DNA from: Halobacteriovorax sp. JY17
GTDB taxonomy: Bacteria; Bdellovibrionota; Bacteriovoracia; Bacteriovoracales; Bacteriovoracaceae
NCBI RefSeq assembly: GCF_002753895.1
Contig: NZ_NJER01000002.1
Span: forward strand, 617,990 to 681,989
Direction: 5' to 3'
DNA length: 64,000 nt
The notes beneath the pieces are model-generated. The model did no database searches. It was not told where the DNA came from and was given only the letters and a program-made list of their open reading frames with translations. Made by a program: the position numbers and the translations under genes. Positions 34,902-43,607 of the stretch are shown one piece after another; position 1 is the stretch's first letter; every line of letters begins with the position of its first letter.

Positions 34902-35864
34902 TTGAATTTTTTAGCTATTTTAAAAAATGCATTTAATTATAAGGCCCTAAGGGATGATGAAGAGGTAAGATTTCGTCTTACTAATGGGTTAAAAATAGCC
35001 TCTATTCCAGTCTTTACTAGTTGTGTCCTCATTATATTTCTTTGGATATTTCTTTCAATGGACTTAGTTTTTTTCAAATCAAATGGTTATGCAAACTTTG
35101 AACAGTTTAACGAAGTCTTCTATGACTTCATTGTGTCTAAAGTATTAGAGTTCTCAGTTGTATTTATAGGGCTTGTCTCTTGTACACTACTCTTTGGTAT
35201 CTATATTTCAGAATTACTGCTAAGACCGTTTCGTGTTATTGGAGATTACTGTGAGAATTTTCTAGAAGATAGAACTTCTTCCTATGACCCTGACTTTTTT
35301 AGTGATTTAAAACTATTAACAAGATTTAGTGAGTGGTTTTTTAATACTGTTTATATTGCCGATCAAAATGGTGTGTTAAAGCCTATAGAGGTTCCACAGA
35401 AGTTTACTAGAATACATAAGCCCGTTTTCGAAACAGGCTTCTTCTTACAGTTTTCATTTTTAATTTTAGCGACTTCAATTGTTTCAGGGCTTCTCTTCTA
35501 TGAAGTAATTAGTGGGGTTCATGAGCAGGTTGTGCAAATGGCCTTTGATATTCTCCCTAATAAATATGAAATACAATACTTCCTTCTTTATCAAAGTTCA
35601 GTTTTGAGTAGTATCATTATTGGAACTTTAATTGTGCAAGTTTTTGCCTATATGCTGATGGCGATGAATTTGTATCGAAAGGTATCAACTCCGGCATTTG
35701 GGGTTTTTGCAACAATGAGATCGTTCATAAAGGGGCGCTATGATTCACGTGTTCACCTTATTGGCTATTCGTATTTAAGGCCACAATGCAGAAAATTAAA
35801 TAAATATTTAGCTGAAATGCAAAAGTCTTTACATAAAGCTGACAAAAATAGCATTCAGGATTAG
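34902..35864 (+). CDS. Four-helix membrane protein with HAMP-like linker
   Basis: A 320-residue inner-membrane protein with about four hydrophobic segments (roughly residues 29-52, 82-108, 180-203 and 230-252). The segments after each helix pair, such as LLRPFRVIGDYCENFLEDR (about 108-126) and MNLYRKVSTPAFGVFATMRS, resemble HAMP-type linkers, but no kinase, cyclase or chemotaxis output domain follows. TTG start; GAGAG is the only ribosome-binding-like sequence. It is 70 bases upstream of the DsbA-like lipoprotein gene and may be co-transcribed. Function unknown. Confidence 0.72.
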   Translation: MNFLAILKNAFNYKALRDDEEVRFRLTNGLKIASIPVFTSCVLIIFLWIFLSMDLVFFKSNGYANFEQFNEVFYDFIVSKVLEFSVVFIGLVSCTLLFGIYISELLLRPFRVIGDYCENFLEDRTSSYDPDFFSDLKLLTRFSEWFFNTVYIADQNGVLKPIEVPQKFTRIHKPVFETGFFLQFSFLILATSIVSGLLFYEVISGVHEQVVQMAFDILPNKYEIQYFLLYQSSVLSSIIIGTLIVQVFAYMLMAMNLYRKVSTPAFGVFATMRSFIKGRYDSRVHLIGYSYLRPQCRKLNKYLAEMQKSLHKADKNSIQD

Positions 35865-35934
35865 TATAATAACGACGAGAATAGAATAACTGAATAGAAT
35901 AATCAATTCGACTATAAATAACAAAGGAAGAGGA

Positions 35935-36726
35935 ATGTTGAAGAAATTAATTAAAACTAGCTTACTGCTAGTGACGGTAGTAGGTCTTTCAAGCTGTGTG
36001 TCTGACAAGCAGGTTGTAGAGGCTCTTAAGAAAAATCCAAAAGCATTATTTGAAATAATTGAAGAAAATCCGGCGGATTTTATGGAAGCAGTTCAAAAGG
36101 CTGCTAAATCTGCTCAATCTGAAATGGGTAAGAGAAGAGAACAAGAAGAAGCAAAGAAATTTGAAGAAGCATTTGATAAGCCTCTTCAGGCTGAGATTAG
36201 AAAAGATGAGTCATTTAGAGGATCAAAAGATGCTCCATTAACGCTTGTAGAATACTCTGACTTTCAATGTCCATTTTGTGTAAGAGGATTTAATACTGTT
36301 AAGGAATTATTACAGAAGTATGATGGTAAAATTAGATTTGTCTATAAGCATTTACCATTAAGTTTCCATAAAGAAGCTCTTCCAGCTGCGCACTATTACG
36401 AAGCAATTAGACTTCAAAGTGCTGAGAAAGCATTTAAATTTCATGATGCTATCTTTGATAATCAGAGAAAATTATCTCTTGGTGATTCTTTCTTAAAGAA
36501 AATGGCGAAGCAAGTTGGTGCGGACATGGGAAGATTAGCAAAAGATGTAAAATCTAAAGCCGTTATTGCAAGAGTTGAAGAGGATATTAAAGAAGCCGCG
36601 AAGTTTGGTTTTCAAGGTACTCCAGGTTTCCTATTAAATGGTATCCCTGTTAGAGGAGCTTACCCAATCGATCACTTTGAAAAGATTATTGCAAAGTTGA
36701 AAGAGAAAGGGAAAGTTGATTTATAA
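35935..36726 (+). CDS. DsbA-family thiol oxidoreductase, lipoprotein
   Basis: A 263-residue predicted lipoprotein (lipobox LSSC, Cys21). A helical, charged stalk lies at residues 22-85. The thioredoxin-fold DsbA/DsbG-type domain begins at about residue 98 with LTLVEYSDFQCPFC. The active site is Cys112-Pro-Phe-Cys115, and the cis-Pro loop is FQGTPGFLLNG (about residues 225-235). It should form or isomerise disulfides in periplasmic proteins, tethered to a membrane by the stalk. Many secreted proteins in this window are cysteine-rich and would be substrates. AAGGAAGAGG precedes the ATG, and a strong terminator follows. Confidence 0.9.
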   Translation: MLKKLIKTSLLLVTVVGLSSCVSDKQVVEALKKNPKALFEIIEENPADFMEAVQKAAKSAQSEMGKRREQEEAKKFEEAFDKPLQAEIRKDESFRGSKDAPLTLVEYSDFQCPFCVRGFNTVKELLQKYDGKIRFVYKHLPLSFHKEALPAAHYYEAIRLQSAEKAFKFHDAIFDNQRKLSLGDSFLKKMAKQVGADMGRLAKDVKSKAVIARVEEDIKEAAKFGFQGTPGFLLNGIPVRGAYPIDHFEKIIAKLKEKGKVDL

Positions 36727-36748
36727 TTAGTAAATTAAATACTTTTAA

Positions 36749-36772
36749 GGGCCCCTGATTGGGGCCTTTTTT
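36749..36772 (+). terminator. Intrinsic terminator after the DsbA-like gene
   Basis: ggcccc (36750-36755), loop tgatt, ggggcc (36761-36766), then six T residues (36767-36772): a textbook rho-independent terminator 23 bases after the stop codon. Confidence 0.93.
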
Positions 36773-36845
36773 ATTTCGTAAATTTAAAGGTAAATTTAAG
36801 TTTGTCTAATTTGTTTATTTTTTGAATTTGAATTAAACTAAATTC

Positions 36846-37286
36846 ATGGAAGAGAATACTTATAGTAAATTTAATCGTCCAAAAGTTCTCAAGTCTAGCT
36901 TGAACTCTCTTGATTATGAAGACTCTAAACGCATTGAAACCCTTGTGAATGATGTAAAAAAAGGGGGGGTTTTAGAGTCTGATGAGTTTTTTCGTTCCTA
37001 TATCTTTGAGTTAAAATTAATATTAGATGAAGATTCTCCAAAAGTGGCATTAGATTCATTTTTTCGGTTAGAAAATAATTTAGAAAAATTCTATTCGCTA
37101 TTAGCATTAGATGAATCCTTTCCTGATCTTCTGACTTTTCATCGAAATTTTTCACCAACAGTTCTTCGTATTTTTTGGGAATCGATTTCCCTAGATGATG
37201 ATGAGTCTTTAATAGAGAGAGTTCTAGAAGCTTTCAGAATTGCCTTAGAGGAAGAGCTCTATTTCTGGCATCAAAACCTTCATTAA
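36846..37286 (+). CDS. Small acidic helical protein of unknown function
   Basis: A 146-residue acidic protein with no signal peptide, cysteine or recognisable motif; predicted mostly helical. It stands alone between two terminator structures (36749-36772 and 37303-37351), so it is probably transcribed by itself. The ATG has no clear ribosome-binding site. It lies just upstream of the flagellar operon, but nothing in the sequence ties it to flagella. Confidence 0.65.
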   Translation: MEENTYSKFNRPKVLKSSLNSLDYEDSKRIETLVNDVKKGGVLESDEFFRSYIFELKLILDEDSPKVALDSFFRLENNLEKFYSLLALDESFPDLLTFHRNFSPTVLRIFWESISLDDDESLIERVLEAFRIALEEELYFWHQNLH

Positions 37287-37302
37287 ATTAAATTAAAGTA
37301 GG

Positions 37303-37351
37303 AAAATAATGCCTGAGTGAAATACTTTAACTCGAAAAGTGGCATTATTTT
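37303..37351 (+). terminator. Long hairpin, probable terminator
   Basis: aaaataatgcc (37303-37313) and ggcattatttt (37341-37351) are perfect 11-base complements. The 27-base loop can pair further (gagt with actc). The right arm ends in TTTT 65 bases after the stop of the small acidic protein gene. It separates that gene from the flagellar promoter. Confidence 0.55.
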
Positions 37352-37424
37352 GACACTACCTCTTCCAGCGATCAGCTAGTTATAAAAAAAATGGGAAAGA
37401 ATTTCCTATAAATGTAATGCAGCC

Positions 37425-37453
37425 TTGATGCTTGGCCTTTAAAAATGTATAAT
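37425..37453 (+). promoter_or_regulatory. Sigma-70-type promoter of the flagellar operon
   Basis: TTGATG (37425-37430), 17-base spacer, TATAAT (37448-37453), giving a predicted start near 37460 and a leader of about 65 bases to fliL. This is the best promoter-like sequence in the 237-base gap before fliL. The gap otherwise holds the terminator hairpin and no gene. A housekeeping promoter would make this operon an early or class-II-independent set; transcript mapping is lacking. Confidence 0.6.
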
Positions 37454-37523
37454 TTTTGACAGAGCGGAAAGTATTTCTTCTTAGAAGAAAAACATCCGAT
37501 TATAAAACCAGGAAGGTAATGAA

Positions 37524-38063
37524 ATGGCAGACGGAGATGCTAACTTAGGCAAACCCGCCAACTCAGGCAGTGGAAAAAATCCTCTTCTTACAATAGTAAT
37601 GATTCTTCAATTAGTTTTGATGGGTTCAATTGCATATTTTCAATACTTATCACATCAAAAGCTAGCGGCTACAGAGTCAGTGATGGACGTAGTTAAGAGC
37701 GATATGAAGAGTGCTAGTCTTGATGAGAGTAGTGAGACAGGTGAAGCTAGAGAGCAAGATGGAGTTTTATTTCCACTCGATAATTTTACAGCTAACCTTG
37801 CTCAAGGTGATGGGCCAAGAAGATTTGTAAGATTAAATGCTGTTTTAAAATTTAATAAAGACTCTAGTGAAGAAGAGTTTAAGGCTAGAAAGCCACAAAT
37901 TAGAGATACGATAATTAGTATTTTAAATTCTAAAAGAGCTGAAGACCTTCTAAAAGTAGAAGGGAAGAGCTATTTAAAAGAAGAAGTTAAAGCCGCTATT
38001 AATAGTTTCTTAGTAGACGGAAAAGTTATAGACGTTTTTTACGTCAGTTTTCAAATTAACTAG
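37524..38063 (+). CDS. fliL: Flagellar basal-body protein FliL
   Basis: A 179-residue single-pass membrane protein that surrounds the stators and supports motor torque. One transmembrane helix (about residues 20-41, PLLTIVMILQLVLMGSIAYF), a variable linker, then the periplasmic FliL domain beginning near FPLDNFTANLA (about 74-84) with RFVRLNAVLKF and the terminal VYFVSF-like VIDVFYVSFQIN. First gene of the flagellar operon. AGGAAGG lies upstream of the ATG. Followed by fliM after 59 bases. Confidence 0.93.
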   Translation: MADGDANLGKPANSGSGKNPLLTIVMILQLVLMGSIAYFQYLSHQKLAATESVMDVVKSDMKSASLDESSETGEAREQDGVLFPLDNFTANLAQGDGPRRFVRLNAVLKFNKDSSEEEFKARKPQIRDTIISILNSKRAEDLLKVEGKSYLKEEVKAAINSFLVDGKVIDVFYVSFQIN

Positions 38064-38122
38064 TTTTTCGGCAAAATGATTTTGCCATTTAACAACTTGT
38101 AAAATGATCCCAGGAGGGGAGA

Positions 38123-39157
38123 ATGGCCCAGGTCCTAAGTCAAGACGAAGTCGACGCGTTATTAAATGCAGTAAATGATGGTGATTCAGATGATCTGATG
38201 GGTGGTGGAGACTCTGGTGATTTCGACGGTGGAGATGAAACCGATGATAATATCCAGGCCTACGATCTAACCAATCAAGACCGTGTTATTCGTGGGCGAA
38301 TGCCTATCCTTGAAATTATTTATGAAAGATTTATTAGATCTTTTCGAGTAAGTCTTTCTAATTCACTTAGAAAAATTTCTACAATCTCTATGATTTCTAC
38401 TGACCTTCTTAAGTTTGGTGAATTTGTTAATACACTACCGATTCCAAGTTGCATGTGTATTATGAGATTCAATGAATTAAGAGGTCCTGCTCTTCTAGTA
38501 TTTGAATCAAAACTTGCTTACGCAATTATTGATTCATATTTTGGTGGGACGGATAGACCATTCACAAAAATAGAAGGAAAAGAATTTACTATGATCGAAC
38601 TTTCTTTCATGAAGAAAGTTATGGATATGGCGATTAACGATCTTGAAGAAGCATGGGCACCTGTTCATAGAATTGATGCTCAGTATTTAAGAACAGAAAT
38701 TAATCCTCAATTCGTAGGAGTTGTTCCTCCATCAGATGTTATTATCGCAACGACTTTAGAAGTTGAATTTGAATCAGCTTCTGGAACAATTATGATCGTT
38801 GTTCCTTACTCTACAATTGAACCAATTAAGCAAAAGTTAAGCTCAAGTTTTCAAACTGATAATGATATGGCCGATAGTATCTGGACTCAGGCAATGAATG
38901 AACATATCAAACAAGCTCATGCAACAATGGTTGTGAAGCTTGGGGAAACTAGCATCACTGTTGGAGATCTCGTAACACTTGAAAAGGGAGATATCGTTCC
39001 TTTAAATCAAGAAGCTTCTGGAGAAGTTACTATTGAGGTCGAAGGTGTTGAGAAAATGAAATGCCTTATTGGAACACATAAGGGAAATCGAGCTGTTCAA
39101 ATTACAAAAGTTGATAAAACAATAAGAAGAGAAATGTCCACTACGGAGGAGCAATAA
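38123..39157 (+). CDS. fliM: Flagellar motor switch protein FliM
   Basis: C-ring switch protein, 344 residues, that binds phosphorylated CheY and FliG. The N-terminal CheY-binding peptide [13 protein letters not shown] (residues 5-17) is intact, so direction or switching control by CheY is expected. An acidic Gly-rich linker (about 20-42) is followed by the middle domain ([19 protein letters not shown]) and a C-terminal SpoA domain related to FliN. AGGAGG precedes the ATG. The last base of its stop codon region is shared with the fliN start (ATAATG overlap). Confidence 0.96.
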   Translation: MAQVLSQDEVDALLNAVNDGDSDDLMGGGDSGDFDGGDETDDNIQAYDLTNQDRVIRGRMPILEIIYERFIRSFRVSLSNSLRKISTISMISTDLLKFGEFVNTLPIPSCMCIMRFNELRGPALLVFESKLAYAIIDSYFGGTDRPFTKIEGKEFTMIELSFMKKVMDMAINDLEEAWAPVHRIDAQYLRTEINPQFVGVVPPSDVIIATTLEVEFESASGTIMIVVPYSTIEPIKQKLSSSFQTDNDMADSIWTQAMNEHIKQAHATMVVKLGETSITVGDLVTLEKGDIVPLNQEASGEVTIEVEGVEKMKCLIGTHKGNRAVQITKVDKTIRREMSTTEEQ

Positions 39158-39540
39158 TGTCTAATGATTTAGAAAACCAATCTAACCCAATGGGTAATGT
39201 TGAAGACATTAACACGGCTAGAGTAAGTAACCTATCTGATGAAATTAAAGCGGGAGATGATGCGCTAAATAAGTTGAAGGTGCAAAACCTTGACTTTATT
39301 TTAGATATCCCACTGAAGGTTACAGTCGAGCTAGGACGTACTGAGGTCATGATTAAAGATCTTCTACAACTTGGTCAAGGTTCAGTGTTAGAACTAGATA
39401 AACTTGCTGGAGAGCCTCTTGAGATTCTCGTTAATGGCAAGCTAGTTGCTAAAGGCGAGGTTGTAGTTGTTAATGAGAAATTTGGTATTAGATTAACAGA
39501 TATTATCAGTCCGATAGAAAGAATCGAAACACTTAAGTAA
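39157..39540 (+). CDS. fliN: Flagellar motor switch protein FliN
   Basis: A 127-residue C-ring protein. After a short variable N-terminus comes the SpoA (surface presentation of antigens) domain: [40 protein letters not shown] and the terminal [16 protein letters not shown]. Standard length for FliN of the FliM-FliN pair. Start overlaps fliM; AGGAG is inside the end of fliM (39147-39151). Confidence 0.96.
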   Translation: MSNDLENQSNPMGNVEDINTARVSNLSDEIKAGDDALNKLKVQNLDFILDIPLKVTVELGRTEVMIKDLLQLGQGSVLELDKLAGEPLEILVNGKLVAKGEVVVVNEKFGIRLTDIISPIERIETLK

Positions 39541-39557
39541 TGGTAATGGAGCTAGGT

Positions 39558-40667
39558 ATGAAGAAGATCTTAACAATTTTAACTATACTCTTTTCTGTGA
39601 GTTCGCTACAGGCTGGAGAGAATATTAAAGTAAAGAGCTTAAAGTACTCTGCTATTAATAACTCAACAGGAGAGATTTCAATTCAAATTGAAGGGAATCT
39701 TGAATCGGCTCCAGAGCTTACGATCAAAGATAGTATGATTCAAGTAGCGCTTAAAGATGCTGTTGTATGGCCAAAGATTGAGAAGAAAATAACTCTGAAT
39801 AAGAACTTAGACTCAACTATTATGGCCTATCAGTTCAATAAAGAAGTTGCTAGGGTAAGAGCAATGCTTCCTTACTCTATTAAAGGTCTCGAAGACAGAG
39901 TAAGTATTACTATTAGTGGTGATAATATCAATCTTCAGTTCCCAAGAGTTATGAGTGCAGCTCCTGCATTTAAGAAGACCTCTGTCGCTAAGGCAAAGCA
40001 GAATATTGAACAATATGATGAAAGTTATTTAGATAAGCTTATAAAGGAAAAAGAGCAATCTAAAGCACCTATAAATAAACTTTCTGAAGTAGCTAAAGCG
40101 GCTCCAGTAATTGCAACTGACAAGGTCAATGTGGCCCTGTCTGGTATCGAAAAAGACTCTTTAAATGAGGGTAAGTCTTCGTTTTCACTCACTGGCTACA
40201 TTGGCAAATTTGTTGCTTTTCTAGGTGTAGTACTTCTTCTCTTCTACGGAGTAGTGGCCTTAATGAAAAAGGGTGTTCTAAAGAAAGGAAAATTAGGATT
40301 CTTAAATAGCACTAAGGTAATAGAAGTCATCAATACAACATATGTTGGTCCAAAAAGAAGCTTGATGCTAGTGAAGGCCCATAAGCAAGTTTTCTTAGTT
40401 GCTAATACTGAAAAGGGGATGGAGTTCTTGTCAGAAGTAAACGATATTTCAGGATTAATTAAAGATGGTGAAAAATCTCTTTCGGGAAACAACTTTGACT
40501 CAGATTTAGGATCTGCAAACTTAATAGAAAAATCATTTAACTTAAAAGAAGATATTGAAAAAACTGCAGACCAAAATGTAGAGCTGAATACTGATGTAGT
40601 GAAAGATAGTGTTAAATTATCTCAGAAAATTAAAGAAAAAGTAAAAACACTTAAACCATTACAATAA
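39558..40667 (+). CDS. fliO: Flagellar export protein FliO with an extra N-terminal periplasmic domain
   Basis: Assembly factor for the FliP export-gate ring. The conserved FliO part is the transmembrane helix (about residues 215-235, GKFVAFLGVVLLLFYGVVAL) and the following basic/strand segment GKLGFLNSTKVIEVINTTYVG...SLMLVKAHKQVFLVAN. Unusually, about 200 residues precede it: a signal sequence (MKKILTILTILFSVSSLQA) and a beta-rich domain that resembles an AMIN-type peptidoglycan-binding fold, then a linker. FliO is usually 90-150 residues. The ATG at 39558 has GGAG six bases upstream; frames from 39540 are longer but lack a ribosome-binding site. It lies between fliN and fliP, the canonical FliO position. 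Confidence 0.87.
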   Translation: MKKILTILTILFSVSSLQAGENIKVKSLKYSAINNSTGEISIQIEGNLESAPELTIKDSMIQVALKDAVVWPKIEKKITLNKNLDSTIMAYQFNKEVARVRAMLPYSIKGLEDRVSITISGDNINLQFPRVMSAAPAFKKTSVAKAKQNIEQYDESYLDKLIKEKEQSKAPINKLSEVAKAAPVIATDKVNVALSGIEKDSLNEGKSSFSLTGYIGKFVAFLGVVLLLFYGVVALMKKGVLKKGKLGFLNSTKVIEVINTTYVGPKRSLMLVKAHKQVFLVANTEKGMEFLSEVNDISGLIKDGEKSLSGNNFDSDLGSANLIEKSFNLKEDIEKTADQNVELNTDVVKDSVKLSQKIKEKVKTLKPLQ

Positions 40668-40680
40668 GGTTGGGAAGAAG

Positions 40681-41439
40681 TTGGAAGCCCTTTTAAAGAT
40701 GAAAAATATTATTAAACTTATCCTCGGATTTATGCTTCTTAATACAGAAGCATTTGCTCAATCATCAGGGGTTAATCTTCCTGGAATGGCAATAAACTTT
40801 GGTAACGGAACAAACTTAGTAGATACAATCCAAGTTTTAGTTCTGTTTACAGTTTTAACGATGGCACCGGCGATTCTAATTCTATGTACATGTTTTACAA
40901 GAATTATTGTCGTACTAAGTTTTATGAGGCAGGCCATCGGAACTCAAAGTATGCCACCTAATCAAGTTCTAATTGGTTTTGCACTTTTCTTATCAATCTT
41001 TGTTATGCAACCAACTGGTGAGCAAATTTATAAGAATGCTATTACACCTTATGTTGAAAAGAGAATCACTACAACAGTTGCTCTTGATAGAATTGAATTC
41101 TCTCTTCGCGGATTTATGACTAAGCAAGTGAGAAAGGCAGATATTGGTCTCTTTTATGATGTAACAGGAAGAAAAGCTCCTAACACAATTGCAGATGTTC
41201 CAATTCACTTTCTTATTCCTGCATTTATTATTTCGGAGTTAAAGACAGCTTTTCAAATAGGCTTTCTCTTATATATTCCATTTCTAATTCTAGATATGGT
41301 TGTCGCATCAGTATTAATGGCGATGGGGATGATGATGTTACCTCCTGTGGTTGTATCACTACCATTTAAGTTATTACTCTTTGTGTTAGTTGATGGTTGG
41401 CAGTTAGTAACGGGCTCAATACTGAGATCGTTTCATTAA
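40681..41439 (+). CDS. fliP: Flagellar type III export gate protein FliP
   Basis: Core protein of the export gate, 252 residues, with a cleavable signal (MKNIIKLILGFMLLNTEAFA inside the frame). Conserved family stretches are LTMAPAILILCTCFTRIIVVLSFMR, IGTQSMPPNQVLIGFALFL (about residues 80-100) and the C-terminal IGFLLYIPFLILDMVVASVL and MGMMMLPPVVVSLPFKLLLF. TTG start at 40681 has GGGAAG upstream; an ATG at 40699 is the alternative. Fourteen bases after fliO. Confidence 0.97.
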   Translation: MEALLKMKNIIKLILGFMLLNTEAFAQSSGVNLPGMAINFGNGTNLVDTIQVLVLFTVLTMAPAILILCTCFTRIIVVLSFMRQAIGTQSMPPNQVLIGFALFLSIFVMQPTGEQIYKNAITPYVEKRITTTVALDRIEFSLRGFMTKQVRKADIGLFYDVTGRKAPNTIADVPIHFLIPAFIISELKTAFQIGFLLYIPFLILDMVVASVLMAMGMMMLPPVVVSLPFKLLLFVLVDGWQLVTGSILRSFH

Positions 41440-41452
41440 GAAGAGGTAGAAA

Positions 41453-41728
41453 ATGGGTTTTGATGGAATATCAGATATAACAAACCAAGCAGTCAAAATC
41501 GCTTTGATGATTTCTGCTCCTATGTTGGTCGGAGCACTCGTTATGGGTATTCTCGTATCAATCTTTCAAGCAGTAACTCAAATCAATGAGCAGACACTTT
41601 CTTTTATTCCAAAGATTTTGGTTATTGTTGGTGCATTAGTTATTTTTGCTCCATGGATGTCGGATACGCTTACAACTTTTACTAAGGAATTAATTATTAG
41701 TATTCCTCAGGTGGTAGCTGGTAGATGA
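41453..41728 (+). CDS. fliQ: Flagellar export gate protein FliQ
   Basis: A 91-residue protein with two transmembrane hairpin segments and the family motif ILVSIFQAVTQINEQTLSFIPK (split here: ILVSIFQAVTQ, INEQTLSFIPK). AGAGGT precedes the ATG. Its stop overlaps the fliR ATG by four bases (ATGATAA region), so the pair is coupled. Confidence 0.97.
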   Translation: MGFDGISDITNQAVKIALMISAPMLVGALVMGILVSIFQAVTQINEQTLSFIPKILVIVGALVIFAPWMSDTLTTFTKELIISIPQVVAGR

Positions 41729-42504
41729 TAAATATTCAGGTTGTTGATATTCATTCAGTAATTGCATTTTGGTTATGTTTTACCAGATTTATTGCTGTAA
41801 GTTTTCAACTTCCTATTTTCGATAATGGAGCAGTTCCAAATATCGTTAAGATTTTAGCAACATTGGTTATTACTTATGCTTTCTTTCCGTTCTTAGAAGC
41901 GGAAATTCTAAAAGATGTTGTTCACTATGGAGTTGATGGGTTTTGGTATCTAACAATTTTTAATACAGTTGTAGGGTTACTTGTAGGATTCTTTGTGAAA
42001 ATTATTATGAGTATCTATACTGCGGCAGGAGCTTTGATTACTCAACAAGTTGGTTTTGGAGCTGTTAGTTATTTCGATCCAACAAGTTCACAACAGATTG
42101 GTCCTTTTGAGCAATTAATTAAATGGACAGTTCTTATTATTATTTTATCTTCTGGAGCTTTGCTTCCAATGTTTAAAGGTTTGTATTCTTCATTTTTCTC
42201 GATCACAGCTCTTGATATGGGGAAGTTTGCAGCGAGCCCAGAGTTTTACTTAAGGTTATTTAAGAATATGTTTCTTTCTGCCTTAATGCTTTCATCTCCA
42301 ATGATCTTTACGAATATGTTGATTATGACAATTCTTGGAATCATTGCGAGAACAGTTCCTCAGATGAATGTTATTATGGTGAGTTTCGCCGTAAATATAG
42401 GGTTAGGACTTTTAGTCTTTGTTGCAACCTCTCAAGAGTTTTTCCGTGTAGCAATTAAAATGTACACAGAGAACTTAGGAGATTGGTTTCAATTTATAAT
42501 ATAG
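41725..42504 (+). CDS. fliR: Flagellar export gate protein FliR
   Basis: A 259-residue export-gate membrane protein with about six hydrophobic segments. Typical features are an N-terminal ARF-like 'WLCFTRFIAVSFQLPIF' block, 'GLLVGFFVKIIMSIYTAAGA' and 'ISQQVGFG'-like LITQQVGFGAVSYFDP, and 'RTVPQMNVIMVSFAVNIGLGL' near the C-terminus. It completes the FliPQR gate. Confidence 0.97.
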   Translation: MINIQVVDIHSVIAFWLCFTRFIAVSFQLPIFDNGAVPNIVKILATLVITYAFFPFLEAEILKDVVHYGVDGFWYLTIFNTVVGLLVGFFVKIIMSIYTAAGALITQQVGFGAVSYFDPTSSQQIGPFEQLIKWTVLIIILSSGALLPMFKGLYSSFFSITALDMGKFAASPEFYLRLFKNMFLSALMLSSPMIFTNMLIMTILGIIARTVPQMNVIMVSFAVNIGLGLLVFVATSQEFFRVAIKMYTENLGDWFQFII

Positions 42505-42512
42505 GATAGTTG

Positions 42513-43595
42513 ATGGCCGACGAAAACGACAGCGACGCAGAAAAAACGGAAGACCCTTCCGCGCATAGAATTGAAGAATTCAGAAAGCGTGGAGAGGTTG
42601 CTTCGTCAAAAGAATTAACGAGTGTGTTAGTTCTTGCTGCATCTTTGATGACGCTGGGACTTTCTATGGTCTATATGTATGAAGTTCTATCTGAATTTAT
42701 AGAATGGTTATATAGACTTGATGTTGCCTCAGCTTATACAGAGAAGTCTATGAATACAATCGTTCATAAGCTCATAACTGTTTCTCTTAAGAGTGTAGCA
42801 CCTATATTTTTAGTTACTCTTGCTATTGGAGTTACTGCAAATGTAGCTCAAGTAGGACTTCTTTTCTCACCTGAAGTCTTGGAGTGGAAGCCAGATAGAA
42901 TTAACCCTCTACAAGGAGTGAAGAAACTCTTTTCAATGAAGTCTTTAGTAGAGGCAATAAAAGGTGTTTTGAAATTCATTTTTGTTTTAGGAATTGTTTA
43001 TTATTTCCTTAAAGATGAAATGCATACATTTGGTGGCTTCTTTCATTTAGATTTTTTTCAGTCTTTTCTGTATGGAAAGGGATTTTTAATTAAACTTGGG
43101 TTTGCAATTGTCCTTGGACTCGTAGTTATTGCAATCGGTGATTTTGCTTATCAGAAATTCTCTTATAAGAAGAAATTGATGATGACAAAAGAAGAAGCTA
43201 AGCAAGAGCACAAGCAACAAGACGGTAATCCTGAGATTAAGCAAAGAATTAGAGCTGTTCAAAGAGAGATGTCACAAAGAAGAGTGATGAGTGAAGTTCC
43301 AAAGGCAGATGTCATTGTGACGAACCCGACTCACATTTCAATAGCTCTTAAATATGATCCAGAAACGATGGTTTCGCCTGAGGTTATTGCTAAGGGAGCC
43401 GATGTGTTGGCCCTTAAAATTAGAGAAATTGCAAAAGGTCACGATATCCCAATTGTAGAAAATGTGCCTCTAGCAAGAGGTTTATATAAAACTGTTAAGG
43501 AAGGGCAAGGAGTGCCTCGAAACCTTTATAAAGCAGTTGCTGAAGTTTTAGCATTTACTTATAAATTAAAAAGACAAAAGAAAGCGTTAAGCTAA
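42513..43595 (+). CDS. flhB: Flagellar export switch protein FlhB
   Basis: Export-substrate specificity switch, 360 residues. Four transmembrane segments lie in the first 215 residues. The autocleavage motif NPTH is at about residues 271-274, and the flanking VIVTNPTHISIALKYD block is the family standard. The N-terminal DAEKTEDPSAHRIEEFRKRGEVASSKEL signature is present (split: EDPSAHRIEEFRKRGEV). I chose the ATG at 42513 (AGGATAG upstream) over the adjoining TTG at 42510. Confidence 0.97.
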   Translation: MADENDSDAEKTEDPSAHRIEEFRKRGEVASSKELTSVLVLAASLMTLGLSMVYMYEVLSEFIEWLYRLDVASAYTEKSMNTIVHKLITVSLKSVAPIFLVTLAIGVTANVAQVGLLFSPEVLEWKPDRINPLQGVKKLFSMKSLVEAIKGVLKFIFVLGIVYYFLKDEMHTFGGFFHLDFFQSFLYGKGFLIKLGFAIVLGLVVIAIGDFAYQKFSYKKKLMMTKEEAKQEHKQQDGNPEIKQRIRAVQREMSQRRVMSEVPKADVIVTNPTHISIALKYDPETMVSPEVIAKGADVLALKIREIAKGHDIPIVENVPLARGLYKTVKEGQGVPRNLYKAVAEVLAFTYKLKRQKKALS

Positions 43596-43607
43596 TAGGA
43601 AAAATCC

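Noticed and set aside
37339-37355. Sigma-54-like element (TGGCA followed by TTTTGAC) before fliL
   Set aside because: The conserved GC of the -12 element is absent, and the TGGCA is the right arm of a hairpin. The sigma-70-type promoter at 37425-37453 is better.
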